64,000 nucleotides of DNA from Psychroserpens luteus (GCF_015319355.1 NZ_JADILU010000001.1:496001-560000); one strand, 5' to 3'; shown: positions 52,782-61,832, counted from the first letter of the stretch. Notes: generated by a model from the sequence alone, not told the origin. Numbers and translations: made by a program.

Positions 52782-53465
52782 ATGAAAAAGAAGGATATTA
52801 AAATTTTATTAGTTGATGATGAACCAGATATTTTAGAAATTGTTGGTTATAATTTGTCTAATGAAGGTTATCAAGTAATAACAGCCGAAAACGGTATTGA
52901 AGGCGTTAAAAAAGCCAAGAAAGAAAAGCCTCAACTTATTATTTTAGATGTAATGATGCCAGAAATGGATGGCATTGAAGCTTGCGAACAAATTAGAAAA
53001 ACACCAGATTTAAGTAATACGATTATTACTTTTCTAACAGCTAGAGGAGAAGATTATTCTCAAATGGCAGGTTTTGATGCTGGCGCAGATGATTATATCA
53101 CTAAACCAATTAAACCAAAGGTTTTAGTGAGTAAGGTAAAGGCGCTTTTAAGACGATTAAAAGATGATGAAAAGGTTGATGAAATTTTAAAAATTGGAAA
53201 CTTAACAATCAACAGAGAGGAATATAAAATTATAATTAAGGGTCAAGAACTTGTATTGCCAAGAAAAGAGTTTGAATTACTATCTTTGTTGGCAACCAAA
53301 CCAAACAAGGTTTTTAAGCGAGAAGAAATACTGGACAAAGTCTGGGGTAATGAAGTTATTGTTGGTGGACGTACCATTGATGTTCACATTAGAAAACTTC
53401 GTGAAAAAATTGGAGATGATAAGTTTAAAACAATAAAAGGTGTTGGATATAAGTTTGTTGACTAA
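52782..53465 (+). CDS. PhoB/OmpR-type response regulator
   Basis: A 227-residue regulator. Receiver domain with LLVDDEPDILEIVGYNL and LIILDVMMPEMDG (phosphoacceptor Asp about 54), and a winged-helix output domain (PRKEFELLSLLATKPNKVF, VGGRTIDVHIRKLREKIG). The DNA-binding domain is OmpR/PhoB-like. Its stop overlaps the kinase start by one base. Confidence 0.94.
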   Translation: MKKKDIKILLVDDEPDILEIVGYNLSNEGYQVITAENGIEGVKKAKKEKPQLIILDVMMPEMDGIEACEQIRKTPDLSNTIITFLTARGEDYSQMAGFDAGADDYITKPIKPKVLVSKVKALLRRLKDDEKVDEILKIGNLTINREEYKIIIKGQELVLPRKEFELLSLLATKPNKVFKREEILDKVWGNEVIVGGRTIDVHIRKLREKIGDDKFKTIKGVGYKFVD

Positions 53466-54508
53466 TGCAAAATAAATTAAAAAAAACGTACAAGTTTGCT
53501 TTTAAGACATCATTGTACATTACTATTTTTTTAACGCTCTTATCGAGTGTTTTTTTGTATTTGTTACATTCTATTGATGTTGTGTATCTTCTTTCATTTG
53601 CTATTTTTACTTACTTGCTTTCTTTTATAATTATTCAATATAGAGTTGAACGTTTCATCTATAGAAGAGTAAAAAAAATCTATGATGATTTAACACTTTT
53701 AGAATCTGCAACACTACGAAAGCAGCCTATCACTACAGATATGGCAACGCTTACTAATGAAATAGAAAAGTACGCAAAAGATAAAAAACTCGAAATAGAA
53801 ACACTTATCGTAAGAGAAGAATACCGTAAAGAATTTTTAGGAAATGTTTCTCACGAATTAAAAACACCATTATTTACTGTTCAAGGTTATTTAGAAACTT
53901 TATTAGATGGAGCTATTCATGACGAAAAAGTAAATGTGAAATATTTAAATAGAGCAAATAAAGGTATAGAGCGTCTTATTTATATCGTCAATGATTTGGA
54001 TATGATAACCAAATTAGAAGTTGGTGATTTACAACTTAATATAGAAGAGTTTGATATCGTTGAACTCGTAGAAAGTGTCTTTGATTTATTAGAAATGAAA
54101 GCTGCGAAGAAAAAAATCTCTTTAATTTTTGATATAGATTATAATGAACCTATAATGGTTTCGGCAGATAAGGAACGCATCCAACAAGTTCTTTCTAACC
54201 TCATTGTGAATTCTATTAAATATGGTGAAGACAAGGGAACAACCGAAGTTAGCATAGAAAACCTAATAAAAAACAAAGTCATCGTTAGGGTTACAGACAA
54301 TGGAGAAGGTATTTCTAAAGCTAATATACCACGTTTATTTGAGCGTTTCTTTCGTGTTGATAAAAGTGGAAATCGCAAAGTTGGAGGTTCTGGTCTTGGT
54401 TTGTCTATCGTTAAACATATTATAGAAGCACACGATGAAAAAATATATGTAGAAAGCGAATTGGGAGTTGGGAGTGAGTTTTCATTTACCCTTGAAAAGA
54501 CCAAATAA
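53465..54508 (+). CDS. PhoR-like sensor histidine kinase
   Basis: A 347-residue kinase with two closely spaced transmembrane helices (about 15-35 and 38-58) and almost no periplasmic loop, then the box GNVSHELKTPLFTVQGYL and a HATPase domain (NLIVNSIKYG, DNGEGIS, GGSGLGLSIVKHI). Coupled to the regulator through a TAATG overlap. The PhoR-like build suggests phosphate control, but no pho or pst genes are nearby. Its 3' end overlaps the convergent glycosyltransferase gene by 27 bases. Confidence 0.93.
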   Translation: MQNKLKKTYKFAFKTSLYITIFLTLLSSVFLYLLHSIDVVYLLSFAIFTYLLSFIIIQYRVERFIYRRVKKIYDDLTLLESATLRKQPITTDMATLTNEIEKYAKDKKLEIETLIVREEYRKEFLGNVSHELKTPLFTVQGYLETLLDGAIHDEKVNVKYLNRANKGIERLIYIVNDLDMITKLEVGDLQLNIEEFDIVELVESVFDLLEMKAAKKKISLIFDIDYNEPIMVSADKERIQQVLSNLIVNSIKYGEDKGTTEVSIENLIKNKVIVRVTDNGEGISKANIPRLFERFFRVDKSGNRKVGGSGLGLSIVKHIIEAHDEKIYVESELGVGSEFSFTLEKTK

Positions 54509-55537
54509 CTTATTGAAATTCAACTCATAATCCATTGCGTTTAATCCTTCATATTTTGAAATATCATCAAGTTTTTTAATTGTAAAATCTTCTTGTTTAC
54601 AACTTGCAACAAAACCTAAAGTTGTTAAACGCTCTGCAAGATATTCTTGCTCATATTGACCAGGAGTTGGTACAAAAAAAGCGTTTTTACTAAGCTTAGT
54701 TAAATCCATTAGCGTTGTGTAACCAGATCTAGATACTACCAAAGCACTTTCATTAATAGTTTGTTCTAATTGAGAACTTGTCATATAATTATAAATAAAC
54801 ATATTTTTTTCTTCGGAAATGTGCTGTTCATTCTCAATAACGCCTTTTATAAAAATGACTTTGCCTTTATAGTTTTTAAATTCTGCTAACAGCTTATTTT
54901 CAAAAAGAGTACGTTGAGGTTCAGGTCCAGAAAGCAATACCATAACATCGTACTTAATGGGAAGGTCTTCTTTACAAAACCTGCTTAAAGGTCCAATATA
55001 TTTCACCGGAATATCATACATAGGTGTGTGACCTAATTTTCCGCTAAGATTAATATCTCCTAGATTATCTGGTACCCAACATTCTTGAAAACGTTTAATG
55101 ATTTTTTGATGCAGTTTAGTGCTTAGCCATGTTGTGTTTCCACTTAAAACCTGAAGTTGATGTGTTATAAAAACACAATGTACTTTTTCATTATAAACAC
55201 CCAAACGGTTGTCAGAAATAATCCCGTCAATTTGATAGGTTTCAATAATTGATGCAACAGCTTTTTTTTCAGCTTTAATCGCTTTAGCCATTTTAGGAGA
55301 ACTCTGTAACATTTTTAATTTAAAGTGTTTTCCGTTTTTAGGATACATTATGTCATAAGAAGGAAGTTCTAAACACGTAATATCTGGAAATTCTTTTTTA
55401 AGTAAAGACAGAGCAATCCCATCACTAGCAATGATAGGCTCAAATTGATGAGCTTTTAAAGCATTAATAATTGGGATGCATCTTGTAGCATGACCTAATC
55501 CCCAATTTAGAGGAGCAATAAGTATTCTTTTTTTCAA
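54482..55537 (-). CDS. MurG-like glycosyltransferase (GT-B fold)
   Basis: A 351-residue protein. RILIAPLNWGLGHATRCIPI is the N-terminal GT-B motif shared with MurG-like enzymes; SSQLEQTINESALVVSRSGY and PTPGQYEQEYLAERLT form the nucleotide-sugar-binding C-lobe. Acceptor and donor are unknown. Not MurG itself, since the mur cluster is absent. Confidence 0.85.
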   Translation of the reverse strand: MKKRILIAPLNWGLGHATRCIPIINALKAHQFEPIIASDGIALSLLKKEFPDITCLELPSYDIMYPKNGKHFKLKMLQSSPKMAKAIKAEKKAVASIIETYQIDGIISDNRLGVYNEKVHCVFITHQLQVLSGNTTWLSTKLHQKIIKRFQECWVPDNLGDINLSGKLGHTPMYDIPVKYIGPLSRFCKEDLPIKYDVMVLLSGPEPQRTLFENKLLAEFKNYKGKVIFIKGVIENEQHISEEKNMFIYNYMTSSQLEQTINESALVVSRSGYTTLMDLTKLSKNAFFVPTPGQYEQEYLAERLTTLGFVASCKQEDFTIKKLDDISKYEGLNAMDYELNFNKLFGLFKGK

Positions 55538-55634
55538 ATTTCTACCATTTTAGCAGAATCAAAGTTAAAGCTTAAAATGTTTCCTTAATTTTACCGCGTC
55601 ATTAGTAAAAATAACAAATTGTTAAATATAAGTA

Positions 55635-56309
55635 GTGGGAAGTAAAAATAAACTCAAGAGATTTAGAGAAAATGAAACCTTTGATAATGTGTTTCAGCCA
55701 AAAAGAGAAGATTTGGTCGATTCAGAATACGAATTAAAAGGGAATTGGAATGCCAATGTTTTTAAAAACGATAATCCGTTAGTATTAGAGTTAGGTTGTG
55801 GTCGTGGTGAGTACTCAGTAGAGTTAGCGCGAAAATTTCCGAAGAAAAACTTTATAGGTATAGATATAAAAGGTGCTCGATTTTGGAGAGGTGCCAAAAC
55901 AGCAATAGAAGACAATATCCCAAACGTTGCTTTTATTCGTACACAAATTGAACTAGTTGATTTTGTGTTTGCAAAGAATGAAGTGGATGAGATTTGGATT
56001 ACATTTCCAGATCCTCAAATAAAATATAAGCGTACAAAACATAGAATGACCAATTCAGAGTTTTTAAAACGTTATAAAACCATTTTAAAACCAGATGGTG
56101 TTGTAAATTTAAAAACCGATAGTGAGTTTATGCATGGTTACACTTTAGGATTGTTGCATGGCGAAGGTCATGAAGTGCTCTATGCTAACCACAATGTGTA
56201 TAAACAAGAAGGAAGCCCAGAAGAAGTAACGAGCATTCAAACCTACTATGAATCTCAATATTTAGAGCAAAACAAACCAATTACGTATATTAGGTTCAAA
56301 ATAAAATAA
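55635..56309 (+). CDS. trmB: tRNA (guanosine(46)-N7)-methyltransferase
   Basis: A 224-residue TrmB starting with GTG. LELGCGRGEYSVELARKFP is the SAM site; IWITFPDPQIKYKRTKHRM is the TrmB-specific motif. Makes m7G46 in tRNA. The next gene begins one base after its stop. Confidence 0.95.
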   Translation: MGSKNKLKRFRENETFDNVFQPKREDLVDSEYELKGNWNANVFKNDNPLVLELGCGRGEYSVELARKFPKKNFIGIDIKGARFWRGAKTAIEDNIPNVAFIRTQIELVDFVFAKNEVDEIWITFPDPQIKYKRTKHRMTNSEFLKRYKTILKPDGVVNLKTDSEFMHGYTLGLLHGEGHEVLYANHNVYKQEGSPEEVTSIQTYYESQYLEQNKPITYIRFKIK

Positions 56310-56310
56310 T

Positions 56311-56946
56311 TTGAGTACTACTGTCATTTTTTTTCTAGGTTTAATTATTGCACTTGTAGGTGTAGTTCCTCCTGGTTTATTGAATATGACAGCTGCAAAA
56401 ATTAGTTTAAAAGAAGGTCACAATCGAGGATTCATCTTCTCAATAGGTGTTTGTCTAATTGTTTTTTTACAAACATATATTGCAGCCATGTTTGCTCGAT
56501 ATTTAAGTAATCACCCAAGTACAGTAGAGATTTTGAGAGGCCTAGCTTTTGTTATATTTGTATTGCTGGCTATCTATTTTTTATTTATTAGTAAACCTAA
56601 TCCTAAGCCAAATATTGAGCCTCATGCAAAAAGTAAAAAAAGTCGTTTTTTTCAAGGCATGTTTTTATCGGCAATAAATGTTTTTCCAATTCCGTATCAA
56701 GCCTATATGACCATTACAATTGCAGGTTTTGGTTGGTTTGCTTTTGATGCTAAGAGTATTATTACCTATTGTTCTGGAGCAACGACTGGCACGTTTGTAA
56801 TGCTATATTTTTATATTTTCTTCTTTGATAAAATCAAAAACAAGAAGTTGACCTCACAAAAGAATATGAATTATATTATAGGCGCAATTACTGCTATTGT
56901 TGCATTAGTAACCTTAATAAATATTCTAATGGATCAGCTTAAATGA
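56311..56946 (+). CDS. LysE family transporter
   Basis: A 211-residue membrane protein with six helices and the LysE-type start (IIALVGVVPPGLLNMTAAKI). Likely exports amino acids or related solutes; substrate unknown. The start is TTG at 56311, chosen because it lies one base after trmB and no better start is in frame. Confidence 0.82.
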   Translation: MSTTVIFFLGLIIALVGVVPPGLLNMTAAKISLKEGHNRGFIFSIGVCLIVFLQTYIAAMFARYLSNHPSTVEILRGLAFVIFVLLAIYFLFISKPNPKPNIEPHAKSKKSRFFQGMFLSAINVFPIPYQAYMTITIAGFGWFAFDAKSIITYCSGATTGTFVMLYFYIFFFDKIKNKKLTSQKNMNYIIGAITAIVALVTLINILMDQLK

Positions 56947-57272
56947 AACCAGAAACTTTAAATTTCTTTGATCGAGTTTATGAGGTTGCTAAGTTAATTC
57001 CCTTCGGAAAAGTAACCAGCTACGGGTCAATAGCCAATTATTTAGGAGCTAAACGAAGTGCTAGGATGGTTGGCTATGCAATGAATGGCTCTGTTGGGAA
57101 AGATGTTCCTGCACATCGCGTAGTCAACAGAAAAGGACTACTTACAGGGAAGCATCATTTTGATGGTACTAATTTGATGCAACAACTTTTAGAAAGCGAA
57201 GGAATTGTCGTTATCGAGAATCAAATCCAAGATTTAGAATCTGTTTTTTGGGATCCAATGAAGGAGTTGTAA
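56943..57272 (+). CDS. Alkyltransferase-like protein (MGMT family, catalytic Cys replaced)
   Basis: A 109-residue MGMT-fold protein. PFGKVTSYGSIANYLGAKRS and ARMVGYAMNG are typical, but the active-site PCHR is VPAHRVV, with Ala in place of the methyl-accepting Cys. This matches the ATL group, which bind O6-alkylguanine and hand lesions to nucleotide-excision repair. It overlaps the LysE gene by four bases. Confidence 0.9.
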   Translation: MKPETLNFFDRVYEVAKLIPFGKVTSYGSIANYLGAKRSARMVGYAMNGSVGKDVPAHRVVNRKGLLTGKHHFDGTNLMQQLLESEGIVVIENQIQDLESVFWDPMKEL

Positions 57273-57428
57273 TACATTTTCCGAAAACTTATGACTTATT
57301 GTGTTTTCCTATTATTTCCTAATCATTCAAAAATTAGGAATAATTGTAAATGTAACACTCAATAATCAACACCAATTCAGTCATAATAAATTGCAATCAC
57401 AACACTTTAAACTTCAACCTTTATTGAG

Positions 57429-57436
57429 TATCTTTG
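57429..57436 (+). promoter_or_regulatory. Putative -7 box (TATCTTTG) for the mrp operon
   Basis: An exact TATCTTTG, 50 bases before the mrp ATG, with TTTA at the -33 position. Confidence 0.55.
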
Positions 57437-57485
57437 CGTTTAGAATGATTCTGAATAATTAACATTCTTGAATTTAAAGATTACT

Positions 57486-58622
57486 ATGAAATTAAATAAA
57501 CAAGACATACTTAAAGCACTTGAAAGCATTTCTGCGCCTGGTGAAGGACAAAACATGGTAGAGAGTGGAGCAGTAACTAACGTTGTGACATTTGCAGATG
57601 AGGTTATTGTTGATATAACAATTACAAACCCAAGTTTGCAAGCCAAAAAGAAAACCGAAGTGGAGATCATGCAAACCATCCACAAATTGGTGTACGAAAA
57701 AGCTAAAATAAAGGTCAATGTAAAAGTTGATGCACCAACAAAATCTGCACCTAATGTAATCAAGGGAAAAGAAATTCCTGGTATTAAAAATATAATAGCT
57801 GTAGCTTCTGGAAAAGGAGGTGTAGGGAAATCTACAGTAACAGCAAACTTGGCTGTCACTTTAGCAAAAATGGGTTTTAAAGTAGGTGTTTTAGATGCAG
57901 ATATTTATGGTCCATCAATGCCAATCATGTTTGATGTAGAATTAGAAAGACCATTGGCTACAAATGTTGACGGAAAATCAAAAATGCGTCCTGTAGAAAA
58001 CTACGGAGTTAAAATGTTATCTATTGGCTTTTTTACAAAACCAGATCAAGCAGTCGTTTGGAGAGGACCAATGGCAGCAAAAGCATTAAATCAAATGATT
58101 TTTGATGCACATTGGGGAGAATTAGATTTTATGCTTATAGATTTACCTCCAGGAACAGGAGATATTCATTTAAGCATCATGCAATCACTTCCAATTACAG
58201 GAGCTGTTATCGTAAGTACACCACAAAATGTTGCGCTTGCAGATGCTAAAAAAGGAGTCGCTATGTTTCAACAAGAAAGTATCAATGTACCAGTTTTAGG
58301 TATTATTGAAAATATGGCTTACTTTACACCAGATGAACTTCCTGATAATAAATATTATATCTTCGGAAAAGAAGGCGCAAAAAATCTTGCTGAAGATTTA
58401 GGTGTTCGCTTTTTAGGAGAATTACCATTAGTACAAAGCATAAGAGAAGCTGGAGATGTTGGTCGTCCAGCTGCATTACAAACCGCTACAGAATTAGAGA
58501 AAGCATTTGAAAAATTAACTCAAAATGTAGTAGAAGAAGTGGTGAAGCGTAACGATAATTTACCTGCAACAGAGGCAATAAAAATAACGACGATGGCTGG
58601 ATGTTCAGCAGTAAAAAAATAA
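57486..58622 (+). CDS. mrp: Mrp/NBP35-type Fe-S carrier ATPase
   Basis: A 378-residue protein starting at MKLNKQDILKAL (ATG 57486; a TTG six codons upstream is less likely). The N-terminal 100 residues are a MIP18/DUF59 domain; ASGKGGVGKSTVTANLAVTL is the deviant Walker A of ParA/MinD-like ATPases. Carries and delivers Fe-S clusters. Three bases from the NifU-domain gene. Confidence 0.94.
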   Translation: MKLNKQDILKALESISAPGEGQNMVESGAVTNVVTFADEVIVDITITNPSLQAKKKTEVEIMQTIHKLVYEKAKIKVNVKVDAPTKSAPNVIKGKEIPGIKNIIAVASGKGGVGKSTVTANLAVTLAKMGFKVGVLDADIYGPSMPIMFDVELERPLATNVDGKSKMRPVENYGVKMLSIGFFTKPDQAVVWRGPMAAKALNQMIFDAHWGELDFMLIDLPPGTGDIHLSIMQSLPITGAVIVSTPQNVALADAKKGVAMFQQESINVPVLGIIENMAYFTPDELPDNKYYIFGKEGAKNLAEDLGVRFLGELPLVQSIREAGDVGRPAALQTATELEKAFEKLTQNVVEEVVKRNDNLPATEAIKITTMAGCSAVKK

Positions 58623-58625
58623 TAG

Positions 58626-58868
58626 ATGGGTACAGAAGAACTTAGAGTAAATGTCGAAAAAGCATTAGATGAAATTCGTCCGTTTTTACAAAGTGATGGA
58701 GGCGATATTTCTTTATTGTCTATTGAAGATGGTAAATTAGTAAAAGTGCAATTACAAGGTGCTTGCGTTGGATGTAGTGTGAATCAAATGACACTTAAAT
58801 CTGGTGTAGAAATGACTATAAAAAAGTATGCACCTCAAATTGAACAAGTTATTAATATTGACGCTTAA
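58626..58868 (+). CDS. NifU-domain Fe-S scaffold protein (Nfu)
   Basis: An 80-residue NifU C-terminal-type domain. FLQSDGGDISLLSIEDGKLV and GACVGCSVNQMTLKSGVE hold the CxxC that binds a 4Fe-4S cluster. Acts with Mrp in cluster delivery. Confidence 0.95.
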   Translation: MGTEELRVNVEKALDEIRPFLQSDGGDISLLSIEDGKLVKVQLQGACVGCSVNQMTLKSGVEMTIKKYAPQIEQVINIDA

Positions 58869-58884
58869 TTAGGCGTGAATACAA

Positions 58885-58962
58885 TCCCGATAGCTATCGG
58901 GAAGGCTTTCACTACTCGCTCTCTGCGAGGAGCTCAAACAGACCGTTCAATCTTTCACGCAA
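58885..58962. repeat. Dispersed repeat with perfect TCCCGATAGCTATCGGGA palindrome
   Basis: The 18-base palindrome at 58885-58902 is followed by a tail (AGGCTTTCACTACTCGCTC, then a GAGGAGCTC and AACAGACCGTTCAATCTTTC segment). From memory this resembles a repeat found widely in flavobacterial spacers. It fills most of the gap before the reductase gene. Confidence 0.65.
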
Positions 58963-59048
58963 ACTGATAAAAGTCATAAAATTTAGAATTAAATTTATAG
59001 AACTTTGTCATTATAAACAAAAGTTAAATTAAAGAGATACCCATTGTC

Positions 59049-60122
59049 ATGGGCATTACTATGATTACAACAGATATACTCATTATTGGAGCTGGCCCAA
59101 CAGGATTATTTACTGTTTTTGAAGCTGGTTTATTAAAATTAAAATGCCATTTAATAGATGCATTACCACAACAAGGCGGACAATGTTCTGAATTATATCC
59201 TAAAAAACCCATTTACGATATTCCTGCATATCCAGAAATTTTAGCTGGTGATTTGACCCATAAATTAATGGAACAGTGCAAACAGTTTGAACCAGGATTT
59301 ACACTTGGTGAGCGTGCAGAAACCATTGAAAAACAAGAAGACGGTTCGTTTATTGTAACGACTAATAAAGGAACAAAACATCAAGCGCCCGTTGTAGCCA
59401 TTGCTGGTGGATTAGGGAGTTTTGAACCACGTAAACCTTTAATTCAAAACATTGCAGACTTTGAAGATAAAGGTGTAGAGTACATGATTAAAGAGCCAGA
59501 GTTGTATCGCGATAAAAAAGTGGTTATTGCAGGTGGAGGAGATTCTGCTTTAGATTGGAGTATCTTTTTAAGTGATATTGCTAGTGAAGTGACTTTAATT
59601 CATAGACGTAATGAGTTTCGAGGACATTTAGATTCCGTAGAAAAAGTACAAGAACTTAAAAATGCAGGGAAAATAAATCTAGTGACTCCTGCTGAGGTTA
59701 TTGGTATTGCTGGAGAAGATAGGGTAGAAGCTGTTGTTGTAAAACAATCTCAGGATGTTGATAAAGAGTTTACTTTAGAATGTGATCATTTCATTCCGCT
59801 TTTTGGATTGTCTCCAAAATTAGGGCCAATTGCAAATTGGGGATTAGAAATAGAGAAAAATGCTATTAAAGTAAATAATGCATTAGATTACCAAACCAAC
59901 ATACCAGGTATTTATGCCATTGGTGATGTTAATACGTATCCAGGGAAATTAAAATTAATATTATGTGGTTTCCATGAAGCTACATTAATGTGTCAATCTG
60001 CTTATCAAATTATAAACCCAGGAAAACGTTACGTATTAAAATATACAACAGTTGCAGGAGTTGATGGTTTTGATGGTACACGTAAAGAAGCACCTAAAGC
60101 AGTTGTGAAAGCCTTTGATTAA
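59049..60122 (+). CDS. Ferredoxin/thioredoxin reductase-like FAD oxidoreductase (YumC-type FNR)
   Basis: A 357-residue flavoprotein. IIGAGPTGLFTVFEAGLL is the FAD site; VVIAGGGDSALDWSIFLSDI is the NADP site; YAIGDVNTYPGKLKLI is the second FAD motif. There is no CxxC redox disulfide, which points to thioredoxin-reductase-like ferredoxin-NADP reductases. A ferredoxin gene follows. The ATG at 59061 (MITTDILI) is an alternative start. Confidence 0.93.
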   Translation: MGITMITTDILIIGAGPTGLFTVFEAGLLKLKCHLIDALPQQGGQCSELYPKKPIYDIPAYPEILAGDLTHKLMEQCKQFEPGFTLGERAETIEKQEDGSFIVTTNKGTKHQAPVVAIAGGLGSFEPRKPLIQNIADFEDKGVEYMIKEPELYRDKKVVIAGGGDSALDWSIFLSDIASEVTLIHRRNEFRGHLDSVEKVQELKNAGKINLVTPAEVIGIAGEDRVEAVVVKQSQDVDKEFTLECDHFIPLFGLSPKLGPIANWGLEIEKNAIKVNNALDYQTNIPGIYAIGDVNTYPGKLKLILCGFHEATLMCQSAYQIINPGKRYVLKYTTVAGVDGFDGTRKEAPKAVVKAFD

Positions 60123-60128
60123 CTTCTA

Positions 60129-60142
60129 AGGTTTTAAAACCT
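60129..60142. repeat. Palindrome in the FNR-ferredoxin spacer
   Basis: AGGTTTTAAAACCT is a perfect 14-base palindrome in the 42-base gap, probably related to the AAACCTTGTAGG-type repeats at 48.7-48.9 kb. Confidence 0.4.
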
Positions 60143-60164
60143 AACAGGTTTAAATACTAAAAAT

Positions 60165-60497
60165 TTGGAACAAGACATAAATATAAAAATTACAGATAGA
60201 GATGGTGTAACTCACGACGTTTTAGCACCAACAGATATGGCTATGAACTTAATGGAAGTAGTTCGCTCTTATGAACTAGCTCCTGAAGGTACTATAGGTA
60301 TTTGTGGAGGTATGGCTATGTGCGCCTCTTGCCAATGCTACGTTTTGAGTGAAACAGAATTACCCGAAATGCAAGATGATGAAGAAGCGATGCTAAGCGA
60401 AGCTTTTTATGTTAAAGACAATAGTCGTTTAGGTTGCCAAATACAGATGACTCCAGAAATGGAAGGTTTAGAGGTGGAGTTGGCTCCTGAAAGCTAA
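60165..60497 (+). CDS. 2Fe-2S ferredoxin (adrenodoxin type)
   Basis: A 110-residue protein. CGGMAMCASCQCYV gives Cys-x5-Cys-x2-Cys and RLGCQI the fourth ligand. TTG start at 60165. Likely partner of the reductase before it, and perhaps an electron source for Fe-S assembly. Confidence 0.94.
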   Translation: MEQDINIKITDRDGVTHDVLAPTDMAMNLMEVVRSYELAPEGTIGICGGMAMCASCQCYVLSETELPEMQDDEEAMLSEAFYVKDNSRLGCQIQMTPEMEGLEVELAPES

Positions 60498-60498
60498 A

Positions 60499-60524
60499 AT
60501 TCCTGCGAAGGCAGGAATCTCTAA
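60499..60524. repeat. GTCATTCC...GGAATC-family palindrome
   Basis: ATTCCTGC-gaag-GCAGGAAT (60499-60518), then CTC, one base after the ferredoxin stop region; same family as 63885-63910. Confidence 0.7.
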
Positions 60525-60710
60525 ATAGACTTGAAATAAACGTTGGTATGAAATACCAATAATGGCAAATATGATTTTAAGATTTAAGTAATAAGACAAT
60601 AGTTTTTCAGGGAAATAGAAGAAAATTTCAACTATTTAGGAATTAAATTTTCAATAGAATCATATCTTTAGTTTTCTAACTCGGTAATTAATATAGAATC
60701 TTTTTTTAGT

Positions 60711-60752
60711 AGATTCTTCGACTCCGAATATATTCGGAATGCTCAGAATGAC
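60711..60752. repeat. Palindromic repeat with TCCGAATATATTCGGA core
   Basis: A perfect 16-base palindrome at 60723-60738, flanked by AGATTCTTCGAC and ATGCTCAGAATGACA, a common flavobacterial intergenic repeat form. The remaining gap between ferredoxin and phosphoesterase genes is AT-rich with no gene. Confidence 0.65.
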
Positions 60753-60761
60753 ATATTTAAT

Positions 60762-61658
60762 TCATTCAGTCTTATAATCCATCAACTTTCTAGGGCCTTC
60801 TAATAAAAAACGATCAATTTTTAATGTACCATTCTCTGTAGTTACAATTTGCCATTTTATTAAAGAAATTTCACCATTTTCAACTTCAATACCTGTGATG
60901 CTTCTTGGGTGTACACAACTTCCATCATTAAAAAACGCAATATCTCCAGGCTCAGGGAAACGCGGTCTATGTGTATGACCTACAACGGTAATGAGGTTAT
61001 TGTTTTCTATAATCCATTTTTTTGTTCTGCGTTCTACTTTTATAAGTTCTTTATAGTTTTTAGCAGGACTAGTTGGGTCTGCAATTCCCATAACATTTAA
61101 TGGTTTCCAAAGTATTCTAACTAGAAATCTACTCCATTTCCAAAAGGTGTAATTCCACCAATCTGCTTGGTGGCCATGTGTTAAAAATAATTCTTGGTTA
61201 GTTTCTGCATGTTCTAGAACAATACCTTCATGATATTTAATACCGCAAAATAAATCTTCATTTTCTCCTGTTTTAGGATCAAAAAAAGAAGATAAGTGTT
61301 TTTCAACATATTTAGGGTCTCGATATACCATATCATGGTTTCCCCAAATCATATGTAATCGTTCTTCATCATGAAATTGTTTCATCAACATATACACGTT
61401 TTTGTGTGCGTAGAAGATGGATTCAAACGATAGATTTTCCCATAGTTCATCACCATCACCAATTTCACAGTATTGAAAACCTTCTGTGTAATAATGTTTT
61501 AATGCATGAAAATAAATATTACGATTATTGGCAAAATCATCTGCAAAACTATTGTCTCCTCTATGACAATCACTAAAGAAAATAAATTTAGAAGTATCTG
61601 TAAACGCAATACGTTTCGCATTTTTGTAAGCGCGATCTAATCTGGATTTTGAAGACAT
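60762..61658 (-). CDS. Metallophosphoesterase
   Basis: A 298-residue calcineurin-like enzyme. FFSDCHRGDNSF, IGDGDELWE, WGNHDMVYRD, FLTHGHQADWW and VVGHTHRPRF are the five metal-binding blocks. It resembles bacterial phosphoesterases of unknown substrate; not LpxH by its motif spacing, though a phospholipid or nucleotide role cannot be excluded. Confidence 0.88.
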   Translation of the reverse strand: MSSKSRLDRAYKNAKRIAFTDTSKFIFFSDCHRGDNSFADDFANNRNIYFHALKHYYTEGFQYCEIGDGDELWENLSFESIFYAHKNVYMLMKQFHDEERLHMIWGNHDMVYRDPKYVEKHLSSFFDPKTGENEDLFCGIKYHEGIVLEHAETNQELFLTHGHQADWWNYTFWKWSRFLVRILWKPLNVMGIADPTSPAKNYKELIKVERRTKKWIIENNNLITVVGHTHRPRFPEPGDIAFFNDGSCVHPRSITGIEVENGEISLIKWQIVTTENGTLKIDRFLLEGPRKLMDYKTE

Positions 61659-61796
61659 GAATAAACTTTCAACTAAAATAAGTAGAAATTAACAACTAGT
61701 TGTTATCCTTTATTTTTTAATTATTAAAACCTAGGGTTTTCAACGTAGAAAAAGATGTTAAAATTTAAAGGAGTTTATAAGTTTAAAATTTCCGAA

Positions 61797-61832
61797 GTAA
61801 AAAAAATGCCTCTAAATTAATAGAAGCATTTA
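61797..61832 (-). terminator. Terminator of the acyl-CoA dehydrogenase gene
   Basis: Read on the minus strand, AATGCTTCTA and TAGAGGCATT (one G-T pair) form a stem followed by eight Ts. Confidence 0.7.

Noticed and set aside
57440-57859. 139-codon minus-strand frame over the start of mrp
   Set aside because: Mirror of the Mrp coding sequence; the composition is typical of an antisense shadow.
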